In this document: positions 51,519 through 60,965 of the stretch, piece by piece
How the letters are laid out: every line of letters starts with the position of its first letter
How positions within the stretch are numbered: the stretch's first letter is position 1
Assembly (NCBI RefSeq): GCF_017876155.1
Contig: NZ_JAGINP010000010.1
Span: 62,001-126,000 of the forward strand
DNA: 64,000 bases
Reading direction: 5' to 3'
Origin: Azospirillum rugosum
Lineage (GTDB): Bacteria; Pseudomonadota; Alphaproteobacteria; Azospirillales; Azospirillaceae
The notes under the pieces: generated by a model
The model's database searches: none
Seen by the model: only the letters and a program-made list of their open reading frames with translations
Told to the model about the DNA's origin: nothing
Program-made: the position numbers and the translations under genes

Positions 51519-52469
51519 ATGTCCAATGCAATTCCGCTGGCGTTGGCGCCGGTTTTCTTCGTCATGGCGCTGGGTTACGGCGCCGGGTGGTTCGGCATCG
51601 TCAACAAGGATCAGGTCAATGGACTCAACGCTCTCGTCATGGATTTCGCCTTGCCGGCTTCGCTGTTCGTAGCGACCGCTTCGACACGGCGAAGCGAGAT
51701 GCTGGAGCAAGCGCCGCTCTTTGCGATCTTCGGCGCCGTCATGCTGATTCTGTATTTTCTGTGGTATGTGCTCGTGCGTTCGTCGTCTGACACCAACCCG
51801 ACGGATGCGTCGCTTCAAGCCGTGACCATCGCCTTCCCAAATCTCGCAGGCGTCGGCCTGCCGATGGTGTCCGCAGTGCTGGGACCGACCGGCGCGGTGC
51901 CGGTGGCCGTCGCGCTGGCCGCCGGTTCCATCCTTGTCACCCCGCTCACGCTGATCGTTGTCGAAATGAATGGTCAGACGGGCAGCAATCCCGATGAGAC
52001 GCCGAAGATTCGCATCGCCAGGGCACTGCGGCGTGCGCTGACCAAACCGGTCGTCCTGGGGCCTGCGCTCGGCATCCTGTTCTCGCTGTCGGGCCTGACC
52101 TTCGGTCCCGTCACGAAAGCGTGCCTGCAGTTGATCGGCCATGCCGCAGCCGGCGTGTCGCTGTTCCTGACCGGCTTGATCCTCGCGGGTCAATCGTTCC
52201 GGTTGGACTGGAAGGTCGTGGGCGCGACCGGAATGGCCGATGTCCTGCGACCGCTGCTGACCGCGGCCATCGTCTCCGTCCTCCCGATCCCGGCCGAGGT
52301 CGCCAAGATGGCCATCCTGCTCGCCGCCGTGCCGTCAGGGTTCTTCGGTATCCTGTTTGCCGTGAATTATCGTCTGGACTCCGCAACGGAAGGTTCGATG
52401 GTCATCGCGAGCACCGGATTCAGCGTCGTGACAATGGCCATCGCCATTGCCGTGCTTTTCGGTCATTGA
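51519..52469 (+). CDS. mdcF: AEC family transporter, probable malonate carrier
   Basis: A 316-residue membrane protein with about ten hydrophobic segments (ALAPVFFVMALGYGAGWFGI at the start, AVPSGFFGILFAVNY and VIASTGFSVVTMAIAIAVLF at the end). It belongs to the auxin-efflux-carrier-like family that includes MdcF, the malonate transporter of other mdc clusters. Position opposite the mdc operon supports that role; the symbol is assigned by context. Confidence 0.82.
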   Translation: MSNAIPLALAPVFFVMALGYGAGWFGIVNKDQVNGLNALVMDFALPASLFVATASTRRSEMLEQAPLFAIFGAVMLILYFLWYVLVRSSSDTNPTDASLQAVTIAFPNLAGVGLPMVSAVLGPTGAVPVAVALAAGSILVTPLTLIVVEMNGQTGSNPDETPKIRIARALRRALTKPVVLGPALGILFSLSGLTFGPVTKACLQLIGHAAAGVSLFLTGLILAGQSFRLDWKVVGATGMADVLRPLLTAAIVSVLPIPAEVAKMAILLAAVPSGFFGILFAVNYRLDSATEGSMVIASTGFSVVTMAIAIAVLFGH

Positions 52470-52698
52470 CCGGCATCGGTGCGGCGCCCGGGTTTCTGTT
52501 GCAGCGTTTGCGACGTTTCTCGTGCCGCCCGCAAAAACGCAGAAATAAAGCAGCATGGCCAGAATATCCTTGCGCCATGTCACCAAAGCTTCGCAGCGTC
52601 GCTTATATGAACAATACTATGTCGGAAGGTTGGCCCTCGTCACCTCCCGCTTCGCTTCCCCCTTCGCACCATGTCGATCGAGCCCCAGGAGACATCCA

Positions 52699-52962
52699 AT
52701 GCTCTCACGCACCAGCAGCAGAAAAGTGACGTTCTCGCACCCCTTCGTGTTGACCGGGATCGACGGTGTGCAGCCGGCGGGAACCTACACCGTCGAAACC
52801 GATGAAGAACTGGTCGATGGCCTGTCCTTTCCGGTTTACCGGCGTGTCGCTACGGTGATCCTGCTGCCGGTGCGCGCCGGCGGTACGACCCTCGCCCAGG
52901 CCGCCACGATCGATCCCCTGGACTTGGAGCGAGCCGAGCAGGCCGACGCTGCCATCCGATAG
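52699..52962 (+). CDS. Small protein of unknown function
   Basis: An 87-residue protein starting MLSRTSSRKVTFSHPFVLTG, followed by IDGVQPAGTYTVETDEELVD and LSFPVYRRVATVILLP. A ribosome site AGGAGA lies 8 nt upstream. Small proteins of this outline, with a beta-rich middle and a conserved DGLSFPVY region, occur in other alphaproteobacteria, as far as I recall; I know no function. It has no signal peptide or membrane segment. Confidence 0.72.
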   Translation: MLSRTSSRKVTFSHPFVLTGIDGVQPAGTYTVETDEELVDGLSFPVYRRVATVILLPVRAGGTTLAQAATIDPLDLERAEQADAAIR

Positions 52963-52966
52963 AACG

Positions 52967-53240
52967 GTGCCGCGGGACAAGCGCTTCGCCGCGCCGGAAT
53001 GGCACACCAACCCGGTCTACCGCACGCTCATTGCGCCGGGTGCTGGAAATCGGTGGCGTCCCCGGCGCGGCCGCGCAGGCATGGTGCGAGAAGGCCACCG
53101 CGCACAGCGGCAGCTGGTGGACGGACTGGACGTCATGGCTGGCAGAGCGGTCGGGTCGAAAAGGAAAGCCGCCGGCGCTGGGCAGTGCGACGCATCCCGC
53201 GCTCGCCGACGCGCCTGGCACCTATGTTCTGGCAAAGTAA
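52967..53240 (+). pseudogene. Deletion remnant of a polyhydroxyalkanoate synthase gene (phaC-like)
   Basis: Bases 52967-53029 encode RDKRFAAPEWHTNPVYRTL, the region of PHA synthases just before the catalytic domain. After a frame change at about 53030 the sequence continues with SGSWWTDWTSWLAERSG and HPALADAPGTYVLAK, the usual C-terminal end of the same enzyme, stopping at 53240. The catalytic core between them is missing. I read this as an internal deletion of roughly 1 kb or more that also shifted the frame. No functional product is expected. Confidence 0.7.
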
Positions 53241-53283
53241 GCTCGCACCGCCGCCCCGGTTCCCCGCGGATGCGAATGGGTGG

Positions 53284-53694
53284 TCAGGACCAGAAGCTCA
53301 TCATCCCCCAGGCGACGAGCGCCGCCATGAGGAGAAGCAAAAACCACGGGTTGACGGTACCCGTGCGGCGGCTCCGGTCGACGACTTCGCCGTTCGGGGC
53401 CGTGGCGGACCCCCCTTCCGGCAAGAGTCTCACCAAGCGATCCGCCGTCGCGACAGCGTCCGGGGCTTCGGGCTGTTGGGCCGGAAGCCGGCGGAGGATG
53501 ACGGCCAGTGCCGACGCCGCGGCGTCCCTTGGCAGCGCCGCCAAGCGGGCTGCCTCGGCCCAGGGATCGATGCCAAGCCGCGCCAGCGCGGAGAGAACGC
53601 TGAGGCGGCTTCCGTTCTCCTCCTCCCAGAGCGGGGCGGACAGGAACTCGTTCAAATCGGATTGGTGCAGGGTGTATTCAGAGCGCAACGGCAT
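53284..53694 (-). CDS. C-terminally membrane-anchored protein of unknown function
   Basis: A 136-residue protein. Residues 1-75 are helical and polar (LHQSDLNEFLSAPLWEEENG), with a leucine/alanine-rich middle; residues about 114-134 form one C-terminal membrane segment (PWFLLLLMAALVAWGMM). The layout is that of a tail-anchored inner-membrane protein. No family recognised. It is convergent with the phaC remnant and its promoter faces the AT-rich segment at 53700-53830. Confidence 0.65.
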   Translation of the reverse strand: MPLRSEYTLHQSDLNEFLSAPLWEEENGSRLSVLSALARLGIDPWAEAARLAALPRDAAASALAVILRRLPAQQPEAPDAVATADRLVRLLPEGGSATAPNGEVVDRSRRTGTVNPWFLLLLMAALVAWGMMSFWS

Positions 53695-53902
53695 ATCAAC
53701 CTCCCGCGTATTTTTGTGATCTACTCCTATATAGGCATCAGCAGGGAAAAATCAGCATCGCGCTGGGAGCGGTTGATTGCGTTAGGCGATAGACTTTTTT
53801 AGGAAACTTTGTGGATTGGATTTTTCACGATTTATCCTGCTGATTGAACGGTGCGACGTTTATCTTTTGGCTTTCTTCCGGAGGGCTGTGCGGAGGTGCA
53901 GG

Positions 53903-55738
53903 TCAATCGGGTGGCGGTGCCTCGCCGCGGTGCTGGCGCAGTTCCGGCGCCCCACGCCAGGGCGCGCTGTGTCGTCGCTCGTAGACGCCGCCTTCGCCCG
54001 CAACCCGAACCTCCTGGACGACATCCCGCGCTCGGTCGCCCGAGGAACCGAGGCTGCGCAGGGCATAGTCCATCAGTCCGAAAGCGAGTTCGCGCTCCCC
54101 CACGATCGCCAGGCCCACGCCTTGCCTCTCCAGATCGGCGACCTCCGCGTCGCTGTGGGTCCGCACCGCCGTGTCGATGGTGGGGTTGATCCGGCGCGCG
54201 AGATCGAGAATGCGCGGTGTCTGATAGCCCTGGGGTGTGGCGACGACGATCAGCCGCGCCCGCCGGGTGCCGGCGGCCTCCAGAACGCCCGGCGTCGTCG
54301 CGTCCCCATAGACCGCCGGCACGCCGCGTTTGCGCAACGCCTCGACCCGCCGGCGGTTCTCGTCGATGACCACGATCGGCAGGTTCTGGCTTTTCAAGCC
54401 CTTGCCGACGACGCTGCCGACCCGTCCGTAACCGACGATGACCGCATGGTCCTGCGGGCCTTCGTGGGCCGGAGGCAGCACCGACAGGCTGTCGATTCTC
54501 CGGCGTTCAAGCCGGCCCAGCACGCCCGGCCTCCGCCGCAGCCAGCCGGAGAGACGGTCGAGGCCGGCGAACACCAGCGGATTGAGCGTGATCGAGAGCA
54601 GCGCGCCCGCGAGGATCAAGTCGCGTCCCTCCGGCGGCAGCAGCCCGAGCGTCACCCCGAGCCCGGCCAGGATGAACGAGAACTCCCCGACCTGCGCCAG
54701 GCTGGCCGACACGGTGAGGGCGGTCGAGGCCGGATAGCCGAACGCCATCACGATGCTGAACGCCGCCAGCGTTTTGCCGAGGACGATGACCAGGACGACG
54801 GCGAGCACGGCGAACGGTTCGCGGAAAAGGATCATCGGGTCGAACAGCATGCCGACCGAGACGAAGAACAGCACCGCGAAGGCGTCCTGAAGCGGCAACG
54901 CGTCGGCCGCGGCCTGATGGCTGAAGTCGCTCTCGCTCAAAACGACGCCGGCGAAGAAGGCCCCGAGAGCGAAGGAGACGCCGAACAGCTCGGACGAGCC
55001 GAAGGCGATGCCGAGCGCGGTCGCCAGCACCGAGAGCGTGAACAGCTCGCGCGAGCCGGTCCGGGCGACCTGCATCAGAAGCCACGGAATCGCGCGGGTG
55101 CCGACCACCAGCACGAGGGCCAGGAACGCCCCGACCTTGCCCAGCGTCAGCGCCAGGGTCACGGCCAGATCGCTGCCGCCAGTTTCGCCCGCCACGCCGC
55201 GCGGCGTCCCGCCGAGCACGCCCGCCAGGGCCGGCAACAGCACCAGAACCAGCACCATGGCGAGATCCTCGACGATGAGCCAGCCGACGGCGATCCGTCC
55301 GTTCGCCGAATCGAGGATGTTGCGCTCCTCAAGGGCGCGCAGCAGCACCACGGTGCTGGCAACCGAGAGCGCCAATCCGAACACCAGACCCGCGCCGAAC
55401 GTCCAACCCCAGATGTGCGCGACGCCGACGCCCAGCGCCGTCGCCATCACGATCTGGCCGAGGGCACCGGGAATCGCGATGGCGCGGACGGCGAGCAGGT
55501 CCTTGATCGAGAAATGGAGTCCGACACCGAACATCAGGAGGATGACGCCGATCTCGGCGAGTTGGGATGCGAGCCCCTCGTCGGCAACGAAGCCGGGCGT
55601 GAAGGGGCCGGCCGCGACGCCGGCCAGCAGATAGCCGACGAGGGGAGACAACCGGAGCTTGCTGGCGAGAAGGCCGCCGAGGAAGGCGAGAACCAGGCCC
55701 ACAACGATGGTGGCGATGAACGTCGTCTCATGCGGCAT
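53903..55738 (-). CDS. CPA2-family monovalent cation:proton antiporter, KefB/YbaL-like
   Basis: A 611-residue membrane transporter. About 12 membrane segments fill the first 385 residues (LSPLVGYLLAGVAAGPFTPG, IGVILLMFGVGLHFSIKDLL), followed by a TrkA-N nucleotide-binding domain (HAVIVGYGRVGSVVGKGL, about residue 420) and a polar tail. Family members exchange K+ or Na+ for protons and respond to NAD(H) or glutathione adducts through TrkA-N. The gene stands alone. Confidence 0.93.
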   Translation of the reverse strand: MPHETTFIATIVVGLVLAFLGGLLASKLRLSPLVGYLLAGVAAGPFTPGFVADEGLASQLAEIGVILLMFGVGLHFSIKDLLAVRAIAIPGALGQIVMATALGVGVAHIWGWTFGAGLVFGLALSVASTVVLLRALEERNILDSANGRIAVGWLIVEDLAMVLVLVLLPALAGVLGGTPRGVAGETGGSDLAVTLALTLGKVGAFLALVLVVGTRAIPWLLMQVARTGSRELFTLSVLATALGIAFGSSELFGVSFALGAFFAGVVLSESDFSHQAAADALPLQDAFAVLFFVSVGMLFDPMILFREPFAVLAVVLVIVLGKTLAAFSIVMAFGYPASTALTVSASLAQVGEFSFILAGLGVTLGLLPPEGRDLILAGALLSITLNPLVFAGLDRLSGWLRRRPGVLGRLERRRIDSLSVLPPAHEGPQDHAVIVGYGRVGSVVGKGLKSQNLPIVVIDENRRRVEALRKRGVPAVYGDATTPGVLEAAGTRRARLIVVATPQGYQTPRILDLARRINPTIDTAVRTHSDAEVADLERQGVGLAIVGERELAFGLMDYALRSLGSSGDRARDVVQEVRVAGEGGVYERRHSAPWRGAPELRQHRGEAPPPD

Positions 55739-55902
55739 GACGATCCTTATCCGATCCCGGGCGGGAGGATTCCGCGATGGCGCCCGGCTCCGTCAGATAT
55801 GGTGGTTGTTCGGCGACCGGTCGGTGCGATGCATGGCCTTACTGACGGCAACTGTTCGTCTGCGCCGTCGCGTGTGCCGTCGCGCGTCTCCATGTCCATT
55901 GG

Positions 55903-56082
55903 ATGATGATAGAATATGGGCTTCGCTTTGATTTCGATGGCTGGATGGTCATCGACACCACGGTGGTGAACGGCGAACTGGCCGGTGAGGCGGTTCGGCG
56001 TGGTTTGTCCTTCGCTGAGGCGGAATATCTGGCGGAGTGTCTGACGCGGTATGTGGTCGATCTTCAGGCCAATCGGAACTGA
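55903..56082 (+). CDS. Possible 59-residue protein
   Basis: An open frame MMIEYGLRFDFDGWMVIDTT... ending YVVDLQANRN, with an acidic, protein-like composition and a C-rich third-position bias. There is no good ribosome site upstream. It fills most of the 393-bp gap between the antiporter and flavoprotein genes, both on the other strand. I recognise no family. It may be a real small gene or a chance frame. Confidence 0.4.
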   Translation: MMIEYGLRFDFDGWMVIDTTVVNGELAGEAVRRGLSFAEAEYLAECLTRYVVDLQANRN

Positions 56083-56131
56083 AGGCGCCGGGCCGCCGGA
56101 GCGGCGACCGCTCCGGCCGACGTGGTTACCG

Positions 56132-57433
56132 TCACACCACCCTCGCGCCGCAGCAAGCATTCGGAGATGTGGGCAAGGGCTCCGCGTGGAAATCGCTGCT
56201 GCACACGCCGGTCTCGGGCAAGTCCAGCTGCACGTCATAGGCATCTTCAAGATCGCCCGCCAGGAAGGCGGCGATGGAGCGGACCTGCTCGTATCCGGTG
56301 GCCATCAGGAAGGTCGGCGCCCGACCGTAGCTTTTCATACCGACGGTGTAGAAACCCGGCTCCGGATGCGACAGCTCGCGCACGCCATGCGGCCTGACCG
56401 TGCCGCAGCTGTGCAGATTGGGGTCGATGAGCGGGCCAAGCGCCTCCGTGCATTCCAGCCACGGGTCCAGGCGGAGCCGCACCTCGCGTAGCGGCGCCAG
56501 ATCCGGCCGCTGGCCGGTGGCTGCGATGATCTCGTCAATCTCCTCGATGCGCCGCCCATCGCCGCTCTCCAGGGCCACCGTGCCGCCCGTTTGCACGACC
56601 TTCGCCACGCGAAACCCGGTCACGAATTCAAGTGTCCCACTGGCTTGGAGGTTCCTGAGCGCCATTCCCAACGCTCCGCGCGCTGCCAGGGCATCGGCCT
56701 CACCGCCTCCGAAAATGCGCCGCAAGTCTGTACCGCGGACAGCCCACACCACCGTGGTCCCCGGCTCCTGCTCGGCCAAGCGCGCAAGGTCCAGGAGGGC
56801 GTTGGCGGCCGAATGGCCGGAGCCGACCACCACAGTCCGGCGACCGGCGTAGCGGCCCCGCGCACTCCCCAGAATGTCGGGGATGCCGTAATGGATGCGG
56901 TCGCCATGGGCCTGTTCCGCGATCGCCGGCAGGCCGGTGGCGCCCAGAGGATTGGGTGTCGCCCAGGTGCCGGACGCGTCGAGCACGGCATCGGCGAGGA
57001 TCTCGCTCTCGCCCTCGGCGGTCGCCACGCGCACCACAAAGGGCGAAGCGTCGCGCCCGCCCGTCTTCACCTTGTCCATGTGCTGACGGCTGATGGCCAC
57101 GACGCGGTGGTTGAAGCGAAGTCGGGGCGCCAGGTCCGGCAGGGCGGCCAAAGGCTCCAGATACCGCTCGACGATCTCACGCCCGGTCGGCAGCTCCTCG
57201 AGGTCCGGCGCTTCCCAACCGAAACGCTCGAGCAGCGTCCGGGCCACCTTGTCGATGTTGTACCGCCAGGGCGAGAAGACCCGCACGTGTCCCCAGTCAC
57301 GCATGTTGGCCGCCACCGCCGGTGCCGCTTCCAGCACCAGCGGGGTCAGCCCGCGAGCCAGGAGATGAGCGGCGGCGGCCAGCCCGACCGGACCGGCGCC
57401 GATGACGACGATGGGATGCGCGGTGCTTGTCAT
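56132..57433 (-). CDS. FAD/NAD(P)-dependent oxidoreductase, flavin monooxygenase-like
   Basis: A 433-residue flavoprotein. FAD-binding IVVIGAGPVGLAAAAHLLAR is at the N-terminus and a second dinucleotide site TVVVGSGHSAANALLDLARL is near residue 205; a motif ATGQRPDLAP follows near 310. This is the layout of flavin-containing monooxygenases and related disulfide-type oxidoreductases. It may belong to the arsenic region as an accessory, but it is separated from that operon by 550 bp and a terminator. The substrate is unknown. Confidence 0.85.
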   Translation of the reverse strand: MTSTAHPIVVIGAGPVGLAAAAHLLARGLTPLVLEAAPAVAANMRDWGHVRVFSPWRYNIDKVARTLLERFGWEAPDLEELPTGREIVERYLEPLAALPDLAPRLRFNHRVVAISRQHMDKVKTGGRDASPFVVRVATAEGESEILADAVLDASGTWATPNPLGATGLPAIAEQAHGDRIHYGIPDILGSARGRYAGRRTVVVGSGHSAANALLDLARLAEQEPGTTVVWAVRGTDLRRIFGGGEADALAARGALGMALRNLQASGTLEFVTGFRVAKVVQTGGTVALESGDGRRIEEIDEIIAATGQRPDLAPLREVRLRLDPWLECTEALGPLIDPNLHSCGTVRPHGVRELSHPEPGFYTVGMKSYGRAPTFLMATGYEQVRSIAAFLAGDLEDAYDVQLDLPETGVCSSDFHAEPLPTSPNACCGARVV

Positions 57434-57983
57434 CAGGTTTCTCCCGTTCGATGCCCAACAGTGGGGCCGCTGTTACCGTATTCCGGCAAATACCGTAATT
57501 GCGTGGCGCACCGGCGCCGCCGACGAACCTGTGGCGGCGCTAAGGCCATCGTGGTCGATGGTTCCGTGCCGTCACGCTTATTTCGATAATCATTGGAATA
57601 TCAAGCCGGCAACGGCCAGTCAAGCCATATTACGGTAATTTTGGAAGAATGGGAATCGGCGGGCGCCGCACTCTTGCGGGCCGGGTGGTGTGCCAGACGG
57701 CTCCTCACGTCTGTCGTCGGATCGTCATGGCATAGGCCGAAATGTCAGCTACACAAGCAATCAGATATTTGCTTAAAATCTCGACATATTCAGGGCTCTA
57801 TCGCGAGTTACCCCTAAGCCGCTTCCGGGCGGCTTTTTCTTTGCCCGATGGATCTTTGATCGTTGCCGGAACGCCTTGCGCGGACCGTGCGCGCCGGGCG
57901 GAGCGGCGCCGATGAGGCGGAGTGGAGCCGCAAGACGCAGGCCAGCCACTGAACCACAGGCCGAACGGTCCGCCCGGTGCCAT
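57434..57983. other. Gene-free region between flavoprotein and ars genes
   Basis: No gene is supported in these 550 bp. It contains related motifs GTTACCGTATT (about 57474), AATACCGTAATT (57488) and the palindrome ATTACGGTAAT (57629-57639), which may be operators for the flavoprotein gene. A plus-strand terminator lies at 57816-57842. Confidence 0.5.
57816..57842 (+). terminator. Orphan rho-independent terminator
   Basis: AAGCCGC pairs with GCGGCTT around TTCCGG, followed by TTTCTTT. It points rightwards, but no plus-strand gene lies upstream, so it may end an unannotated small RNA starting in the preceding 350 bp. Confidence 0.65.
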
Positions 57984-59069
57984 TCACGAGGCCGGCGCCG
58001 ATCCGACTGTGGCCGTGTTGAGCGCCTCCGCAATGCGCCGGGCCGTATCCCGGGCGCTCCGACCGACCCCGATCAACGTGGCGGAGGCCGGCCCCGTCCA
58101 GCCGCCGTAGCCGACAAACCAGAGGCGCGGCTCATGCAGCGCACGGGTGCCGTCCAGGGCGACTGTTCCCTCAGGCCCAACGATGCCGAGAGACGCGACG
58201 TGGTCCAGCGCCGGACGGAAGCCGGTGCACCAGATCACGGCGTCGATCATGCTCTCGGTGCCGTCGCGCCAGACCACCCCGGTTTCGGTAAAGCGGGTGA
58301 ACGGACGCACGGCGTGCAGCACGCCACGGTATCGGGCCTCCAACACCGGCGGGACCATGACGATGTCGCCGAGGCCGCCGGTCGGCATGTCCGGCTCGCG
58401 GCCTTCCTGGAGCGCCTTGACGCGCGCCGTAGCCCGGTGGAACAGCACGCGGCCATCGACGTCGTCCGGCAGGAACACCGGTGGCCGCTCGGTCACCCAC
58501 GTCGTCTCGGCGACCGCGGACACCTCGGCCAGGATCTGCGCGCCGGAATTCCCGCCGCCCACGATCAGGACCCGCTGCCCCGCGAACCGCTCGGGCGCGT
58601 CGTAGGCGCCGGAATGGATCTGGAGACCGCGGAACGCCGTCCGGCCTGGATAGTCCGGAATGTATGGATGCCGCCACGTGCCGGTCGCGCTGACCACCAT
58701 GCGGGCGAACCAGTCGCCGTGATCCGTCACCACCCGCAGACGGTCGTCCCGCGTCCTTTCGACGGACCGCACCCGCACCGGCCGGCGAACCGGCAGGTCG
58801 TAACGGGCTTCGTAGCGGGTCAGGTACTCGACGATCGCGTCGCGGCTGGGGTAGCTGGTTTCGCCGCCGTCCAGCAGCCATCCCGGAAGCGACGACCATG
58901 CGGCCGGGGAGAACAGGCGCAGCGACCGCCATGCGTGCCGCCAGGCGCCGCCCGGGGCGTCTTCGGCATCCAGGATGACGAACGACAGCCCGGTTCGCCG
59001 CAGATGGTAACCGACCGCCAGGCCGGCTTGCCCACCGCCGATGATGACCACATCCGCCTGGCCCGCCAT
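57984..59069 (-). CDS. ArsO-like NAD(P)-dependent flavin monooxygenase
   Basis: A 361-residue flavoprotein with an N-terminal FAD site ([20 protein letters not shown]), [17 protein letters not shown], and a second nucleotide site [19 protein letters not shown]-terminal [20 protein letters not shown] is typical of the ArsO group of flavin monooxygenases found in arsenic operons. It is the last gene of the ars operon, directly after arsH. Its reaction on arsenic compounds is not settled. Confidence 0.86.
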   Translation of the reverse strand: MAGQADVVIIGGGQAGLAVGYHLRRTGLSFVILDAEDAPGGAWRHAWRSLRLFSPAAWSSLPGWLLDGGETSYPSRDAIVEYLTRYEARYDLPVRRPVRVRSVERTRDDRLRVVTDHGDWFARMVVSATGTWRHPYIPDYPGRTAFRGLQIHSGAYDAPERFAGQRVLIVGGGNSGAQILAEVSAVAETTWVTERPPVFLPDDVDGRVLFHRATARVKALQEGREPDMPTGGLGDIVMVPPVLEARYRGVLHAVRPFTRFTETGVVWRDGTESMIDAVIWCTGFRPALDHVASLGIVGPEGTVALDGTRALHEPRLWFVGYGGWTGPASATLIGVGRSARDTARRIAEALNTATVGSAPAS

Positions 59070-59075
59070 CGTTCG

Positions 59076-59837
59076 CTAAGCCTTCCTCTCGCCGTCCATT
59101 GCCTGCGCCGCCAGGGCCTGCGCCTCGGTCGCCGCCTTGAGAGCGGCCTCGCGGCGCTCGCTGTAGCGGTCGGTGAGGTAATCGCTGCGGTCCCGGACCA
59201 GGAGCGTGAACTTGTAGAGCTCTTCCATGACGTCGACCACGCGGTCGTAGTAGGGCGACGGCTTCATGCGCCCGGCGTCGTCGAACTCCTGGAACGCCTT
59301 CGGCACGCTGCTCTGGTTCGGGATGGTCACCATGCGCATCCAGCGGCCGAGAACGCGCATGGCGTTTACAGCGTTGAAGGACTGCGACCCGCCCGACACC
59401 TGCATGACCGCCAGCGTGCGTCCCTGGGTCGGGCGGACACCGCCGCTCTCCAGCGGCAGCCAGTCGATCTGGCACTTCAGGATGCCGGTGATCGTGCCAT
59501 GCCGCTCCGGACTGACCCAGACCTGCCCCTCCGACCATTGGGACAGCGCGCGCAGCTCGGCCACCTTGGGGTGGTCGGCGGGCACGCTGTCGGGCAGCGG
59601 CAGGCCGAGCGGATCGAAGATCCGCGTCTCGGCCCCCAGGCGCCGCAGGAGGCGGGCGGCCTCCTCGGCGAGGAAACGGCTGTACGAGCGTTCACGGAGC
59701 GAGCCGTACAGCAGCAGGATACGGGGCGGATGCGTTGACGGCCGCTCCGGGGTGAGCTTCCCCAGATCAGGAACGTCGAGCAGGCTCTCGTCCAGGTTCG
59801 GGAGCGGGTCGTTTTCGGAAACGTCGGCGTCCGTCAT
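59076..59837 (-). CDS. arsH: Arsenical resistance NADPH-dependent FMN reductase
   Basis: A 253-residue flavodoxin-fold protein. [20 protein letters not shown] binds the FMN phosphate, and [20 protein letters not shown] and [20 protein letters not shown] are ArsH signatures. ArsH oxidises trivalent organoarsenicals and reduces quinones or azo compounds. It lies between acr3 and the ArsO-like gene in the operon. Confidence 0.95.
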   Translation of the reverse strand: MTDADVSENDPLPNLDESLLDVPDLGKLTPERPSTHPPRILLLYGSLRERSYSRFLAEEAARLLRRLGAETRIFDPLGLPLPDSVPADHPKVAELRALSQWSEGQVWVSPERHGTITGILKCQIDWLPLESGGVRPTQGRTLAVMQVSGGSQSFNAVNAMRVLGRWMRMVTIPNQSSVPKAFQEFDDAGRMKPSPYYDRVVDVMEELYKFTLLVRDRSDYLTDRYSERREAALKAATEAQALAAQAMDGERKA

Positions 59838-59876
59838 GCTCTCGGCTCACATGGTTCAGAATTCGCGGAGATCGTC

Positions 59877-60950
59877 TCACGCTCCGGCCTGGCGCTCGTA
59901 CCAGGGCTTGGTGGCCTTGACGATGCGCACCACCGACAACATCACCGGCACCTCAACCAGCACGCCGACCACGGTGGCGAGCGCGGCGCCGGAGCCCAAC
60001 CCGAACAGGCTGATGGCGGCGGCCACCGCCAGTTCGAAGAAGTTCGACGCGCCGATCAGCGCCGCCGGGGCGGCCACGCACCAGGCCACGCCGAACCGGC
60101 GCGACAGCCAGTAGGCCAGCCCGGCGTTGAGATAGACCTGGATCAGGATCGGCACGGCCAGCAGCAGGATGACCAGCGGCTGCGCCAGGATCGCCTCGCC
60201 CTGGAAGCCGAACAGAAGCACCAGCGTGGTCAGCAGGGCCAGCAGCGAGACCGGCTGGAGCACGCCCAGCGTCTTCTTCAGCGCACCCTCGCCGCCGGCC
60301 GCCAGCAGGCTGTGGCGCCACAGCTGGGCCGCGACCACGGGAATGACGATGTACAGCACCACCGACAGCAGCAGCGTGGCCCACGGCACGGTGATGGAGG
60401 CGACGCCGAGCAGCAGCCCGACCAGCGGCGCGAAGGCGAAGACCATGATCAGGTCGTTCAGCGCCACCTGGCTCAGCGTGTAGTGCGGCTCCCCCTCGCA
60501 CAGGTTCGACCAGACGAAGACCATCGCGGTGCAGGGGGCCGCGGCCAGCAGGATCAGGCCGGCGATGTAGGACGGGATCTGGTCCTGCGGCAGCAGCGGC
60601 GCGAACAGGTGGCCGACGAACAGGCTGCCGAGCAACGCCATGGAGAAGGGCTTGACCGCCCAGTTGATGAACAGGGTGACGCCGACGCCGCGCCAATGCT
60701 CCCGCACTTGGCCCAGGGCGGCGAGGTCGATCTTCAGCAGCATCGGCACGATCATCAGCCAGATCAGCACCGCCACCGGCAGGTTGACCTTGGCCACCTC
60801 GGCCGCGGCGATCCCGTGGAAGACGCCCGGGACCAGATGGCCGAGCGCGATGCCCACCACGATGCACAGCGCCACCCAGACGCTCAGGTAACGTTCGAAA
60901 GTGCCCATGGCCGGGCGGGCCGCCGGAGCGGCGTGGACGTCAGCGGTCAT
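59877..60950 (-). CDS. acr3: Arsenite efflux transporter, Acr3 family
   Basis: A 357-residue membrane protein with about ten segments. The conserved Cys region AAPCTAMVFVWSNLCEGEPH, with the Cys needed for arsenite transport, is present, as is YIAGLILL before it. It exports As(III) made by the two arsenate reductases encoded upstream. It follows the Grx-type arsC gene by about 15 bp. Confidence 0.95.
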   Translation of the reverse strand: MTADVHAAPAARPAMGTFERYLSVWVALCIVVGIALGHLVPGVFHGIAAAEVAKVNLPVAVLIWLMIVPMLLKIDLAALGQVREHWRGVGVTLFINWAVKPFSMALLGSLFVGHLFAPLLPQDQIPSYIAGLILLAAAPCTAMVFVWSNLCEGEPHYTLSQVALNDLIMVFAFAPLVGLLLGVASITVPWATLLLSVVLYIVIPVVAAQLWRHSLLAAGGEGALKKTLGVLQPVSLLALLTTLVLLFGFQGEAILAQPLVILLLAVPILIQVYLNAGLAYWLSRRFGVAWCVAAPAALIGASNFFELAVAAAISLFGLGSGAALATVVGVLVEVPVMLSVVRIVKATKPWYERQAGA

Positions 60951-60965
60951 GTCGATACCATCCTG

